Assembly: GCA_002439165.1 (NCBI GenBank)
Contig: DJTE01000010.1
Location: 1-64,000, forward strand
DNA length: 64,000 nucleotides
Source: Chryseobacterium indologenes
GTDB lineage: Bacteria; Bacteroidota; Bacteroidia; Flavobacteriales; Weeksellaceae
Reading direction: 5' to 3'
This document shows positions 40,838 through 49,923 of the stretch, in pieces. The first letter of the stretch is position 1. Each line of letters starts with the position of its first letter. The position numbers and the translations under genes are program-made. The notes below the pieces were generated by a model. The model did not search any database. It was not told where the DNA came from and saw only the letters and a program-made list of their open reading frames with translations.

Positions 40838-42733
40838 AAGCGCATAAGTTCTGAAATTCAGCATTCTCACTTTTCCGGAATCTAAAAGATAGATAAGGTT
40901 TTCCAGAATATTGTTTTTGGAATGATAACTCAGCTGTATGGACAGTTCTTCAATGGTAGCCGGTTTTTTAGCCAGAAGACTGATGATCTGCTGGGAAATA
41001 TTTTTTCCGAAAATGGACTGTTTATTTTTTTCACAAACAGAACACTGTCCGCAATTCCTGGCATTCTTTTCTCCGAAATAGGCAAGGATAAGTTTCATTT
41101 TACAGTGGCTGCTGTTTTCAATATAGAATTTCATCTCTTCCCATTTCTGGATTTTATTTTTCTGGATGTGTTCAAAAAGTTTCCAGTAGGCTCCGCTGAT
41201 GGCCCTTTCATCACGGGGTTTAAGGAATTTTATGCTGGAGAGGGCTCCGTCTACATATTCCAGATAGTTTTTCTGCTGCAGTTCTTTCAGACGTTCCTTG
41301 ATCAGTGGAACGGCTGTTCCTATTTTATTGCTTACCTGCTGTTCACTGAACATCACCTTATGCGTGGTAATTCCTGAAATGGTGCGAAGCATCAGCTCAA
41401 TAAAATAAGCATCTTTCTGCACCAGCTGATCTATTTCATCAGGTTTAATGAGAAGTTCGAGAGAAGAAAGGCTTTTGTTGTCATTATAATAAATGATTTC
41501 CTGATTGTGCAGGAAATTAAGCACATTATTGATCTTTGCCCTGGAAAATTTTGTAAAGTTTTGTATTCCCTGGATATTGAGCTGAAAAACTTTTTCCGGA
41601 AGTTCATATTCCGCTACCTGGAACACAGAGTAAAGGTAGCTGATGATCTTTAAAAATTCTGCCTTATTGGGAATCTGGTTTTTCAGAATCTCATCAAAAT
41701 TCATCAGTTCCTGCTGATTCCAGAGCATAAAGGCAAAACTTTCCTTTCCGTCTCTTCCTGATCTTCCTATTTCCTGGTAATAGTTTTCAAGAGAAGGAGC
41801 AGGAGAGTAGTGGATTACAAAACGGACGTTGTCTTTATCAATTCCCATCCCGAAAGCATTGGTGGAGATCAGCACATAATGGTCACTTTTGTTCCAGATC
41901 TCCTGGCGGGTATTTTTTTCTTTTGTAGTTAAACCTGCATGGAAAAAATCTACGTTTTTCATGTGGTTTTTCTTCAGAAATTCTGCAAGAAGTTCGGCTT
42001 CTTTTCTGGTTCTTACATAAACAATTCCGGAATCCTGGGTATATTTTAAAATATCAAAGACACGCTGGAATTTATCGGCAACCCCTTCTGTAAGGATCCT
42101 GATATTATCTCTTTTAAAACTTTTCTGAAATACGGCCGGTTTTCTGAGCTCAAGTTTATTTTTGATCTCTTCCAGCACTTTTGGTGTTGCTGTGGCCGTT
42201 AAAGCCAGGCACGGAATCTCAGGGTGGTTTCTTCTGAATTCTTTGATATTCTGGTAACTGGGCCTGAAATCCTGGCCCCACTCTGAAATACAGTGGGCTT
42301 CATCTACTGCAATAAAAGAAAGCTGTATATCATCAATATTCTGAAGGAACTGAATATTGGTAATTCTTTCCGGTGATATGTAAAGAAGCTTGGTAAGGCC
42401 ATCTCTGCACCGGTCATAGATGGCTTCGGCATCATACTCATCCAGTTCGGAAGACAGGTATTCCGCTTCAATACCGCGGGCTTTAAGCTGGTTGACCTGG
42501 TCTTTCATCAGGGCAAGCAGGGGAGAGATCACCAGGCAGGTTCCTTCCTTCAGCAGGGCAGGGAGCTGATAACAAAGTGATTTTCCGGCGCCGGTAGGCA
42601 GCAGCACAAGATTGTCTTTCTCATTGATGACCGAATCGATGATTTCTTCCTGAGAGTCTCTGAAGCCGTCATAGCCCCAAAAATATTTAAGGGTATCGTA
42701 TTTTAATTTTTGAAAATCCTGCTGAGAAATCAT
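40826..42733 (-). CDS. recQ: RecQ-family ATP-dependent DNA helicase
   Basis: A 635-residue helicase. Motif I LPTGAGKSLCYQLPAL, motif II VDEAHCISEWGQDFRPSY, motif VI QEIGRSGRDG and the zinc-binding segment with CKMKL...NCGQCSVC are present, so helicase and RecQ-Ct zinc domains are complete. There is no HRDC domain; the C-terminus is a short winged-helix-like stretch ending ALNHE. The last residues and stop codon fall in a heptanucleotide tandem array, so the 3' end may vary between strains. Several Bacteroidota encode more than one RecQ; which paralogue this is cannot be decided here. Confidence 0.93.
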   Translation of the reverse strand: MISQQDFQKLKYDTLKYFWGYDGFRDSQEEIIDSVINEKDNLVLLPTGAGKSLCYQLPALLKEGTCLVISPLLALMKDQVNQLKARGIEAEYLSSELDEYDAEAIYDRCRDGLTKLLYISPERITNIQFLQNIDDIQLSFIAVDEAHCISEWGQDFRPSYQNIKEFRRNHPEIPCLALTATATPKVLEEIKNKLELRKPAVFQKSFKRDNIRILTEGVADKFQRVFDILKYTQDSGIVYVRTRKEAELLAEFLKKNHMKNVDFFHAGLTTKEKNTRQEIWNKSDHYVLISTNAFGMGIDKDNVRFVIHYSPAPSLENYYQEIGRSGRDGKESFAFMLWNQQELMNFDEILKNQIPNKAEFLKIISYLYSVFQVAEYELPEKVFQLNIQGIQNFTKFSRAKINNVLNFLHNQEIIYYNDNKSLSSLELLIKPDEIDQLVQKDAYFIELMLRTISGITTHKVMFSEQQVSNKIGTAVPLIKERLKELQQKNYLEYVDGALSSIKFLKPRDERAISGAYWKLFEHIQKNKIQKWEEMKFYIENSSHCKMKLILAYFGEKNARNCGQCSVCEKNKQSIFGKNISQQIISLLAKKPATIEELSIQLSYHSKNNILENLIYLLDSGKVRMLNFRTYALNHE

Positions 42734-42765
42734 AGGGTAAAATTAAGGAAAGTATTACAACAAAA

Positions 42766-42788
42766 AAAGCCGTGCATCGCACGGCTTT
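42766..42788 (-). terminator. Terminator after the OmpA-family gene
   Basis: Perfect 10-bp stem AAAGCCGTGC/GCACGGCTTT with loop ATC; on the minus strand a T-tract follows. Lies 21 bp beyond the OmpA-family stop and 33 bp from the recQ start. Confidence 0.9.
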
Positions 42789-42808
42789 GATATATTACTA
42801 AAAGTTTA

Positions 42809-44257
42809 TTATTTAGCTTCGAAGTAAACTCTTCTGTTTGCTCTGTTTTTCCATTCAGGGCATTTGGTAGCTGGTTCACATTCAGGGTATTTAAGGTCTT
42901 TTTCACCTTTACCTACTGCATTGATCTTACCGGACTGAACTCCGTTTTTGATCAGATAATTTTTAACGTTATTGGCTCTTCTTTCGGAAAGCTTTTGGTT
43001 ATAAGCATCTGTACCTCTTGTATCGGTTGCACCCACTACGTTGTAAGAACCGGTTGAAGAGTTGATATAGTTCACCGCGTTATTCAGGATCGGAGTGTTT
43101 GACGGTAGAATTCTGTCAGAGTTCAGGTCAAATTCAATTCCTTCCAGTTTGGTTTCTGTTTCTACAACAGGTCCGGTAGGTTGAGTTGGAGTAAGAGGGC
43201 ATCCGTTGTTTTCAACAGGTCCCGGAACTGTTACACACTTATCGTAAAGATCGATTACTCCGTCAAGATCAGTATCAAGAGCTACACCGGCACCATCCAC
43301 TCTTGCTCCTGCAGGAGTGTCAAGCTGTCTGTCCCAATCGTCGCATACTCCGTCATTATCAGCATCACCTTTCTTACATACTTCAATATCCTGATCTCTG
43401 TTTGCCAGAACATCAAGTTTGTAATAGATCTCCTGAAGCGGGTCATGCCACATTACGTGAGATTCGTGTTTTCCCAATTTCAATGAAACCCCTAAAGTAG
43501 CATTGAAGAAGTTGTCAGATACCTGCTCTTCACGTTTGTTGATCGCGCTGTATTTGTCTCCTCCGCCATCGAATTCATCATCTCCGGTTACAACGTACAT
43601 TACTCTACCTTCGATATCAATTCTTCTGTTCACTTTGAATTTTAATCCGGCACCTGCCTGCATAAACATAGATCCCAGTTTGAAAGGCTTAACTTCTGTT
43701 TCCAGTCTCTGTCCTTTCATGTCTTTCTGATAGGCTCTGTACGCAATGGTACCGATACCTGCATATCCGTGTAGTGCCCATCTGAAAGGAGAATGGTTAT
43801 CCACTCTTCTCAACAGGTTAGAGAAGTTGATATCTCCTAATAAAGAGATCGCATCATACTGAGTTCTTGCTCCTACTGCTGTCGGGTCATTAGGTGCTGC
43901 ATCTTTGGTATTGAACCATCCCTGTCTTGTTTCTCCTCTGTCATATTGTAGTTTTAAACCGAAAGCATGGGTAATAGCTTTGTCAATACTTACATATGCA
44001 GAGTATCCAAAAAGATTTTTACCGTTACCGTTTTTGATAGAAGTTAAATCTGCTGATTGGACTAATGGCACCCCGACACCGGCTGAAATAGACCAGTCGT
44101 TGAATCTTTTAGACTGATTGGTAAAAGGGGAAACGTTAGCAGAGCCGGAAGAGAACGTATTTGGGTACTGTCCGGTTGAAACTGCTGTTGAGTCTTGCGC
44201 ATAACTGGCGGTAGGAACTGCCAGTGCTAATGCTACAACTGCTAAACTTAATTTCAT
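42809..44257 (-). CDS. OmpA-family outer membrane protein with TSP3-like linker
   Basis: A 482-residue outer-membrane protein: signal peptide (AVPTASYAQ), an eight-stranded-type barrel region, a calcium-binding thrombospondin type-3-like linker (DADNDGVCDDWD, DTDLDGVIDLYDKC, GCPLTPTQPTG) and a C-terminal OmpA peptidoglycan-binding domain (GIEFDLNSDRILPSN, ATDTRGTDAYNQKLSERRANNVKNYL). It anchors the outer membrane to the cell wall. The upstream neighbour is a paralogue lacking the OmpA domain. The shared linker DNA is highly similar, indicating duplication. Confidence 0.93.
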   Translation of the reverse strand: MKLSLAVVALALAVPTASYAQDSTAVSTGQYPNTFSSGSANVSPFTNQSKRFNDWSISAGVGVPLVQSADLTSIKNGNGKNLFGYSAYVSIDKAITHAFGLKLQYDRGETRQGWFNTKDAAPNDPTAVGARTQYDAISLLGDINFSNLLRRVDNHSPFRWALHGYAGIGTIAYRAYQKDMKGQRLETEVKPFKLGSMFMQAGAGLKFKVNRRIDIEGRVMYVVTGDDEFDGGGDKYSAINKREEQVSDNFFNATLGVSLKLGKHESHVMWHDPLQEIYYKLDVLANRDQDIEVCKKGDADNDGVCDDWDRQLDTPAGARVDGAGVALDTDLDGVIDLYDKCVTVPGPVENNGCPLTPTQPTGPVVETETKLEGIEFDLNSDRILPSNTPILNNAVNYINSSTGSYNVVGATDTRGTDAYNQKLSERRANNVKNYLIKNGVQSGKINAVGKGEKDLKYPECEPATKCPEWKNRANRRVYFEAK

Positions 44258-44311
44258 AGTGTATTTTTTATTTAGTTATTTAAATGATTTCATTGTATAA
44301 AAGCGTCTGCT

Positions 44312-45418
44312 TTACTTAGGGCATCCGTTGTTTTCAACAGGTCCCGGAACCGTTACACACTTATCGTAAAGGTCAATTACCCCGTCAAGGTCCATATCAA
44401 GAGCTACACCGGCACCGTCTACTCTTGCTCCTGCAGGAGTATTCAGCTCTCTGTCCCAATCGTCGCAAACACCGTCATTATCAGCATCTCCTTTTTCGCA
44501 TACTACAAAATCCGTAGTTGCATTTTCCAGTACGTTGGCTCTGTAATAAGCTTCCTGAAGCGGATCGTGCCATGCTAAATGAGAAGGATGTTTTCCGATT
44601 TTGAAAGAAACCCCTAAATTCACGGTCCATGCATTATCTGATCTTGAACTGCTGATCATATTATACTTTGCTCCCGGCTTAGAGGTGTCGTAATCGCCCG
44701 GATCAGCCCATCCGCCACCGTCGAATTCATCATCACCACTGATGATGTACATGGTTCTGGCTTCAATATCAATAAGCTTGGAAACTTTATACTTCAGTCC
44801 CAATCCGAATTGATAGAAAAGTGAATTGATGGCAAAATCCTGTTCAATGAACAGAGGAACTCTTTTCGGAGTATTGCTCCATCTGAACTCATCATTGTCA
44901 TGCAGGGAGGTTTTGTACCCCTGGAATCCAAGTCCGGCATATCCATGGAAAGCCCATCTGTAAGGAGAATGATTGTCTACTCTTCTTAATAAATTGGAAA
45001 GGTTGACATCTCCCATCAAGGCTACCTGGTTATACTTTGTCGTTGCAGTACCTACACCAGCTGCAATACCTGCAGCACCATCCAACATGGCTTTCTGTTT
45101 GGTCTCACCTCTCTGATAAATGAGGCTGATTCCAAATACATGGGTGATTTGTTTATCTACACTTACGTATGCATTATACCCCCAGTTTGTCTTTTTATCA
45201 TAAAAAGATCTGAGATCGGAATGAACCATAAATGCAGCACCCCCCCCAACAGAAACAGACCAGTCGTTGAAACGCCTGGACTTATTATCAAATGGTTTTA
45301 CATTAGCGGAGCCTGAAGAAAAAGTATTAGGATACTCGGTGGACGAGCTTACTGTAGTACCTTCCTGGGCAAAAGCTGCAACAGGAAGTGTGGCCAATAA
45401 TAATAAACCTAATTTCAT
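44312..45418 (-). CDS. OmpA-family paralogue lacking the OmpA domain
   Basis: A 368-residue paralogue of the downstream gene: same type of signal peptide, barrel and TSP3-like linker, but it ends at PGPVENNGCPK, where its neighbour continues into the peptidoglycan-binding domain. The stop (TAA) is clean and no OmpA-domain remnant follows in the 55-bp gap, so this is a domain loss rather than a frameshift. The linker DNA (about 44327-44470) is nearly identical to 43201-43340. It may form a barrel without wall anchorage. The two genes are co-oriented. Confidence 0.88.
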   Translation of the reverse strand: MKLGLLLLATLPVAAFAQEGTTVSSSTEYPNTFSSGSANVKPFDNKSRRFNDWSVSVGGGAAFMVHSDLRSFYDKKTNWGYNAYVSVDKQITHVFGISLIYQRGETKQKAMLDGAAGIAAGVGTATTKYNQVALMGDVNLSNLLRRVDNHSPYRWAFHGYAGLGFQGYKTSLHDNDEFRWSNTPKRVPLFIEQDFAINSLFYQFGLGLKYKVSKLIDIEARTMYIISGDDEFDGGGWADPGDYDTSKPGAKYNMISSSRSDNAWTVNLGVSFKIGKHPSHLAWHDPLQEAYYRANVLENATTDFVVCEKGDADNDGVCDDWDRELNTPAGARVDGAGVALDMDLDGVIDLYDKCVTVPGPVENNGCPK

Positions 45419-45439
45419 ACTATATGTTTTATGTTTTAT

Positions 45440-45856
45440 TTAGATAAAATCCTTCAATAATATTTTAGAAAAATCCCTTTCAAAAAGATGTTTTTTGTGG
45501 GGAATTTCCAGTCTTTCTGATCTGAAATTCAATTCATTATATTTAATGATGTCAATATCTATTATTCTATCGCTATAGCTTCCAGATGATTTTGAATCAT
45601 TAATTCTCCCCATTTTGACTTCAATATTCTTAACAAAATCAAGCAGTTGAATGGGGGAAAGACGCGTGAATATTATTGATGCAATATTACAAAAAATATT
45701 GGAACTGGCAAATTCCACCGGTTCGGATATCAGAAATTCGCTTAGCTGTGAAATCTCATTACCTCCTTCACTTATTTTCTGCAGAGCGAGCTCTATATTT
45801 TTTTTTGGATCTCCCAGGTTACTTCCGAGTAACAAAACGACCTTATGCTGCGACAT
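45440..45856 (-). CDS. folK: Folate pyrophosphokinase (FolK)
   Basis: 2-amino-4-hydroxy-6-hydroxymethyldihydropteridine diphosphokinase, the step after FolB in folate synthesis. The 138-residue protein has VVLLLGSNLGDPKKNIELAL and the signature YSDRIIDIDIIKYN. Its start codon is only 20 bp from the divergent sppA start, so its promoter must lie within or beside sppA coding DNA; a TATATTTG -7-like sequence (minus strand, 45905-45912) lies there. It ends 22 bp before the OmpA paralogue. Confidence 0.93.
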   Translation of the reverse strand: MSQHKVVLLLGSNLGDPKKNIELALQKISEGGNEISQLSEFLISEPVEFASSNIFCNIASIIFTRLSPIQLLDFVKNIEVKMGRINDSKSSGSYSDRIIDIDIIKYNELNFRSERLEIPHKKHLFERDFSKILLKDFI

Positions 45857-45876
45857 ATTGGAAAATTGATTGATTT

Positions 45877-47631
45877 ATGAGAAGTTTCTTTAAAAATGTC
45901 CTGGCAAATATAGTGGCAATTATGCTATTATTTGCAGTGTTTTTTGTCTTTTTCATCATGATGCTTGTGTTCAGTTCGATGGGCAACGAAAAGTCGGTAG
46001 TGGTGAAAAAGAATTCTGTTCTTACCATTAACCTGAAGACTGATATTATAGACAGTCCGACTGAGGAAAATATGAGCTTATTCAATATCAGTGACAAGAA
46101 CAAAAGCATTCTGCTGTACGATGTGCTTGAAGCGATACACAAAGCCAAGACTGACGATAATATTAAAGGTATAAGTATTGAGGCTGATCATCTGAATGCC
46201 GGAATTACCCAGCTTGATGATATCCGGAGTGCCATTGAAGATTTTAAAAAGAGCGGAAAATTTGTGTACGCCTATGGAAATGCCGTATCACAGTCTTCCT
46301 ATTATTTAGGATCTGTTGCAGACCAGTATTACCTTAATCCGTCAGGAATGATCGAATTAAAAGGACTGGCTACGGAAGTTACATTCTTCAAAGATTTCGC
46401 TGAAAAATACGGTATCGGTGTTGAAGTAATCCGTCACGGTAAATTCAAATCTGCCGTGGAACCTTTTTTAAGAAATGATATTTCTCCTGAAAATAAAGAA
46501 CAGCTGAGTACGCTTTTAAATGATATATGGAAAAATACATCTTCTAAGATTGCCGTGTCAAGAAAAATTGATACTGCCCAGTTCAGAATGGTAGTTGACA
46601 GTTTGTATGGGATGATCCCGGAACTGGGGCTGAAATATAAACTGGCTGATAAACTGATCCAGAAAACGGAATATGATGAAATGATCAAATCCAAACTGAA
46701 ACTGAAAGAAAAAGAAAAGCTGAACAGGGTTTCTGTGGCGAATTATATCAGCTCTTATGCGGATGAAGATAAATCCGGAGAAAAGATTGCCGTATTATAT
46801 GCCTCAGGAGGAATCAACAACGGAGACGGATATAATGATATCTTCTCCGAAAAATATGTTAAGTACATTAAAGACCTTCAGAATGATGATAAAGTAAAAG
46901 CGGTTGTTTTCAGGATCAATTCGCCCGGGGGAAGTGCCAATGCATCGGATGAGATCCTGTTTGAGCTTCAGCAGCTGAAAAAGAAAAAGCCATTAGTGGT
47001 TTCTTTCGGGGATTATGCTGCTTCAGGAGGATATTATATTGCAATGGCTGCGGATAAAATCTATTCTGAGCCTAATACGCTTACAGGATCTATCGGGGTT
47101 TTCGGAGTGATTCCTTATTATAAGGATATTGCCAACAAAAACGGGATCCGTTCAGATATTGTTGCTACCAATGCCAATTCGCAGTATTATTCTGCATTGA
47201 ACGGTGTTTCTCCTTACGGGGTAAATATGATCACCAGAAGTGTGGAGGGAACGTATAAAAGATTTGTTCACTTTGTGACACAAAACAGAAAGCAGACGTT
47301 CGAACAGATCGACAGTGTAGGAGGAGGAAGAGTATGGAGCGGAACCCGTGCCAAGCAGATTGGTCTTGTGGATGAACTGGGAACACTGAATGATGCGGTG
47401 AAATTTGCAGCACAGAAAGCAGGCCTGAAGTCATATCACACAGCTTCTTATCCTAAAAAGATGTCTCCGTTTGAGCAGTTCTTCAAAGACCTTAATGAAG
47501 ATGATGTTTCTGCAAGAATCATTAAGAATAAGATTGGAAAGGCCAATTATGAGATCCTTCAGCAGATCACCGATAAAAAATTGCAGTCTGAGGTGAAGAT
47601 GGAAATGCCTTATCAGATTAAAATCAACTAA
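45877..47631 (+). CDS. sppA: Signal peptide peptidase A (SppA, 67K type)
   Basis: A 584-residue inner-membrane protease that digests signal peptides after cleavage. One N-terminal membrane segment (residues about 8-35) is followed by two ClpP-like halves. The C-terminal half has VFRINSPGGSANASDEI and the nucleophile region GDYAASGGYYIAMAAD; the N-terminal half supplies the expected general-base Lys. Length matches the double-domain E. coli type. Divergent from folK with a 20-bp gap. Confidence 0.95.
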   Translation: MRSFFKNVLANIVAIMLLFAVFFVFFIMMLVFSSMGNEKSVVVKKNSVLTINLKTDIIDSPTEENMSLFNISDKNKSILLYDVLEAIHKAKTDDNIKGISIEADHLNAGITQLDDIRSAIEDFKKSGKFVYAYGNAVSQSSYYLGSVADQYYLNPSGMIELKGLATEVTFFKDFAEKYGIGVEVIRHGKFKSAVEPFLRNDISPENKEQLSTLLNDIWKNTSSKIAVSRKIDTAQFRMVVDSLYGMIPELGLKYKLADKLIQKTEYDEMIKSKLKLKEKEKLNRVSVANYISSYADEDKSGEKIAVLYASGGINNGDGYNDIFSEKYVKYIKDLQNDDKVKAVVFRINSPGGSANASDEILFELQQLKKKKPLVVSFGDYAASGGYYIAMAADKIYSEPNTLTGSIGVFGVIPYYKDIANKNGIRSDIVATNANSQYYSALNGVSPYGVNMITRSVEGTYKRFVHFVTQNRKQTFEQIDSVGGGRVWSGTRAKQIGLVDELGTLNDAVKFAAQKAGLKSYHTASYPKKMSPFEQFFKDLNEDDVSARIIKNKIGKANYEILQQITDKKLQSEVKMEMPYQIKIN

Positions 47632-47649
47632 CTAAATTATATTGTACAG

Positions 47650-47684
47650 AAAATCCCGGGCCTGAAATTCAGATCCGGGATTTT
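47650..47684. terminator. Bidirectional terminator after sppA
   Basis: Stem AAAATCCCGG/CCGGGATTTT (10 bp) with a 15-nt loop that contains a further CTGAA/TTCAG pair; a T-tract follows on the plus strand. It separates sppA from the convergent GlsB-type gene. Confidence 0.9.
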
Positions 47685-47705
47685 ATTTTTTTATTGAATT
47701 GCCTG

Positions 47706-47966
47706 TCAGCTTTTCTTCGTAGCCATTCCGTATATCCAGAGAACGATTAAAGCGCCTCCAATGGCAAGGATCCAGCTGCGTGGGTTCCAGAACGTGGTAA
47801 CGTCTCCCCAGTGTAAAATATAAACGCCTATCGCACCCCCAACGAATGCTCCTATAATTCCCAGAATAATGGTAATAAGCCATCCGCCGCCCTGTGTGCC
47901 GGGCATAATCATTTTAGCAATTGCACCTGCAATAAGTCCGAAAATAATCCATGTTAAAAATCCCAT
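47706..47966 (-). CDS. GlsB/YeaQ/YmgE family membrane protein
   Basis: An 86-residue inner-membrane protein with three hydrophobic segments and the family motif GLIAGAIAKMIMPGTQGGGWLITIILGIIGAFVGG. The family (transglycosylase-associated protein) is linked to stress responses but its biochemical role is unknown. The start is the ATG at 47966. Single gene, convergent with sppA. Confidence 0.9.
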   Translation of the reverse strand: MGFLTWIIFGLIAGAIAKMIMPGTQGGGWLITIILGIIGAFVGGAIGVYILHWGDVTTFWNPRSWILAIGGALIVLWIYGMATKKS

Positions 47967-48040
47967 AGTTGCAAATTTTTTTAAATGTTAATATTTTAAA
48001 TTGATATCGTTTGCTAAGTTAAGGGAAAACATGATATAAA

Positions 48041-48994
48041 TCATCTTTTCTTGAAGAATGAGTCTACAAATTCCGTACCATTGAAAAGCTGAAGGTCCTG
48101 CATTTTTTCGCCAACACCTATATATTTTACCGGAATCTGGAACTGATCTGATATTCCGATTACAACCCCTCCTTTGGCTGTACCGTCAAGCTTTGTAACG
48201 GCTAAAGCATTCACTTCTGTGGCTGCAGTAAACTGTTTGGCCTGCTCGAAAGCATTCTGCCCGGTGGAACCGTCAAGTACAAGCAGGATCTCGTGAGGAG
48301 CATCAGGGATTACCTTCTGCATTACTCTTTTGATCTTGGAAAGTTCGTTCATCAGATTGATCTTGTTATGAAGTCTTCCTGCCGTATCGATGATAACCAC
48401 ATCCGCATCCTGGGCAACAGCACTCTGTACCGTATCAAAAGCTACGGAAGCGGGATCTGATCCCATATTCTGTTTTACGATAGGAACTCCCACTCTTTCG
48501 CTCCAGATCGTCAGCTGGTCAACGGCTGCCGCTCTGAAGGTATCTGCTGCTCCAAGAACTACTTTCTTACCTTCAGATTTAAACTGATGGGCAAGCTTAC
48601 CGATTGTGGTTGTTTTTCCTACTCCGTTTACTCCAACCACCATAATTACGTAAGGCTTTTTGGAGGTATCGATGTTTCCGGTTCCGGCATGAGGGTTTTC
48701 AAGAAGAAGTCCTGAGATCTCTTCACGAAGGATCTTATCCAGTTCGTTTACCCCAACATATTTGTCGCGGGCTACGCGTTCTTCAATCCGTTCTATGATC
48801 TTAATGGTGGTGGATGCGCCTACATCGGATGCAATCAGTACCTCTTCCAGGTCATCCAGTACTTCATCATCTACTTTGCTTTTACCGACTACGGCCTTCG
48901 TCATTTTTTCAAAGAAGCCCTGGCTGGATTTTTCCAATCCCTTGTCAAGGGTTTCCTTTTCTTCTTTCTTGAATATATTTTTAAACCAACTCAT
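48041..48994 (-). CDS. ftsY: Signal recognition particle receptor FtsY
   Basis: A 317-residue SRP-type GTPase that docks ribosome-nascent-chain complexes at the membrane. The N domain (about 1-105) is followed by the G domain with G1 VGVNGVGKTTTIGKLA, DTFRAAAVDQL, G3 DTAGRLHNK, G4 TKLDGTAKGG and a closing GVGEKMQDLQLFN. It lies downstream of rpmB-rpmG-DUF4295, the usual Bacteroidota order, but here a ridA-like gene intervenes (9-bp gap). Confidence 0.96.
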   Translation of the reverse strand: MSWFKNIFKKEEKETLDKGLEKSSQGFFEKMTKAVVGKSKVDDEVLDDLEEVLIASDVGASTTIKIIERIEERVARDKYVGVNELDKILREEISGLLLENPHAGTGNIDTSKKPYVIMVVGVNGVGKTTTIGKLAHQFKSEGKKVVLGAADTFRAAAVDQLTIWSERVGVPIVKQNMGSDPASVAFDTVQSAVAQDADVVIIDTAGRLHNKINLMNELSKIKRVMQKVIPDAPHEILLVLDGSTGQNAFEQAKQFTAATEVNALAVTKLDGTAKGGVVIGISDQFQIPVKYIGVGEKMQDLQLFNGTEFVDSFFKKR

Positions 48995-49003
48995 AGTTTA
49001 TTC

Positions 49004-49470
49004 TTATTTGTTTTTAACAACAGCTGTGGCTTCTATCTCTATCAGAATATCATCTCTGAAGAGGCGGCTTACTTCCACAAGACTGCTTACCGGAGGATTC
49101 CGGGTGCTGACATATACATCTCTGATCTTTCTGAAGTCTGATGCTTTGGATATATCTTTAATGAAGATACTCAGCTTTATAATATCCTTTCCCGTACCTC
49201 CGTACTCTTTCAGAATGTTCTCTATATTTTTGAAAACCTGCTCTGTCTGCTTTTCTACATTATCTCCCACAGGATTGCCTTCTGCATCCAGCGGGACCTG
49301 CCCGGATAATAGAATCATTCTGGATTTTCCACAGTCTATGCTTACTGCCTGTGACAGCCCTTTTATGCTGAAAACTTTTGACGAACTTCTGTATTCTGTC
49401 TGAACCGTTGTTTTCTGCTGAATGAAAAGATAGAAACTGCTGTGAAGACCAGAACAGGAATCTTTTTCAT
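49004..49470 (-). pseudogene. Secreted RidA-family protein, frame-disrupted near the signal peptide
   Basis: Reading from the ATG at 49470 gives a signal peptide (MKKIPVLVFTAVSIFSFS) but hits a stop 18 codons after it. In the next frame the rest of a RidA protein continues without any start codon: QQKTTVQTEY, then FSIKGLSQAVSIDCGKSRMILLSGQVPLD, ending with the conserved SRLFRDDILIEIEATAV (catalytic-type Arg). Joining the frames near 49412-49420 (one base, or four bases encoding an Ala after FSF, missing) restores a 155-residue exported protein. From the first in-frame ATG only 104 residues remain. Either a real pseudogene, programmed frameshift or a sequence error. RidA proteins deaminate reactive enamines/imines. 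Confidence 0.75.
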
Positions 49471-49506
49471 AGTTTACTGATTAATAATCCGGTGAACAAA
49501 GATAAC

Positions 49507-49539
49507 AAAAAAACTACCCAAAATATGAGTAGTTTTTTT
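49507..49539 (-). terminator. Terminator of the rpmB-rpmG-DUF4295 operon
   Basis: Stem AAAAAAACTAC/GTAGTTTTTTT (11 bp) with loop CCAAAATATGA; T-tracts in both directions. It lies 22 bp beyond the DUF4295 stop codon and 37 bp before the ridA-like start, which suggests ridA-ftsY has its own promoter. Confidence 0.85.
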
Positions 49540-49560
49540 ATATTGTCAATAAAGTGTGGA

Positions 49561-49713
49561 TTATTTTTTCAAATATCCATCCACTTCGTCTGCATTCATT
49601 ACTTTTTCTTCGAAAACGTAAGCTCCTGACTTAGAAGACTTAACCATCTTCACAACTTTGGTCATTTTCTTAGACTGACCGCTTTGTAGGGTTGCTACTA
49701 CTTTCTTTGCCAT
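49561..49713 (-). CDS. DUF4295 small ribosome-associated-type protein
   Basis: A 50-residue basic protein translated MAKKVVATLQSGQSKKMTKV, then VKMVKSSKSGAYVFEEKVMN, then ADEVDGYLKK. This is the short DUF4295 family found next to rpmG in Bacteroidota, of unknown function and probably ribosome-linked by its genomic position. It is too short for a typical ORF list. It is 20 bp downstream of rpmG in the same unit and is followed by a strong terminator. Confidence 0.9.
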   Translation of the reverse strand: MAKKVVATLQSGQSKKMTKVVKMVKSSKSGAYVFEEKVMNADEVDGYLKK

Positions 49714-49733
49714 GGTAAATTATTATTTATAAA

Positions 49734-49916
49734 TTACTTGATTTCTTTGTGAACAGTATATTTCTTAAGAACCGGATTGTACTTTTTAAGCTCCAATCTT
49801 TCTGTTGTGTTCTTTTTGTTTTTAGTAGAAATGTATCTGGACATTCCCGCCATACCGCTTTCTTTGTGCTCTGTACATTCAAGAATTACTTGAACTCTGT
49901 TTCCTTTTTTTGCCAT
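49734..49916 (-). CDS. rpmG: 50S ribosomal protein L33
   Basis: A 60-residue ribosomal protein with the L33 pattern KGNRVQVILECTEHKESG, YISTKNKKNT and LELKKYNPVLKKYTVHKE. Only one cysteine is present (zinc-free or C- form). It lies 7 bp downstream of rpmB and 20 bp before DUF4295, so the three are cotranscribed. Confidence 0.97.
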   Translation of the reverse strand: MAKKGNRVQVILECTEHKESGMAGMSRYISTKNKKNTTERLELKKYNPVLKKYTVHKEIK

Positions 49917-49923
49917 GATTCAA

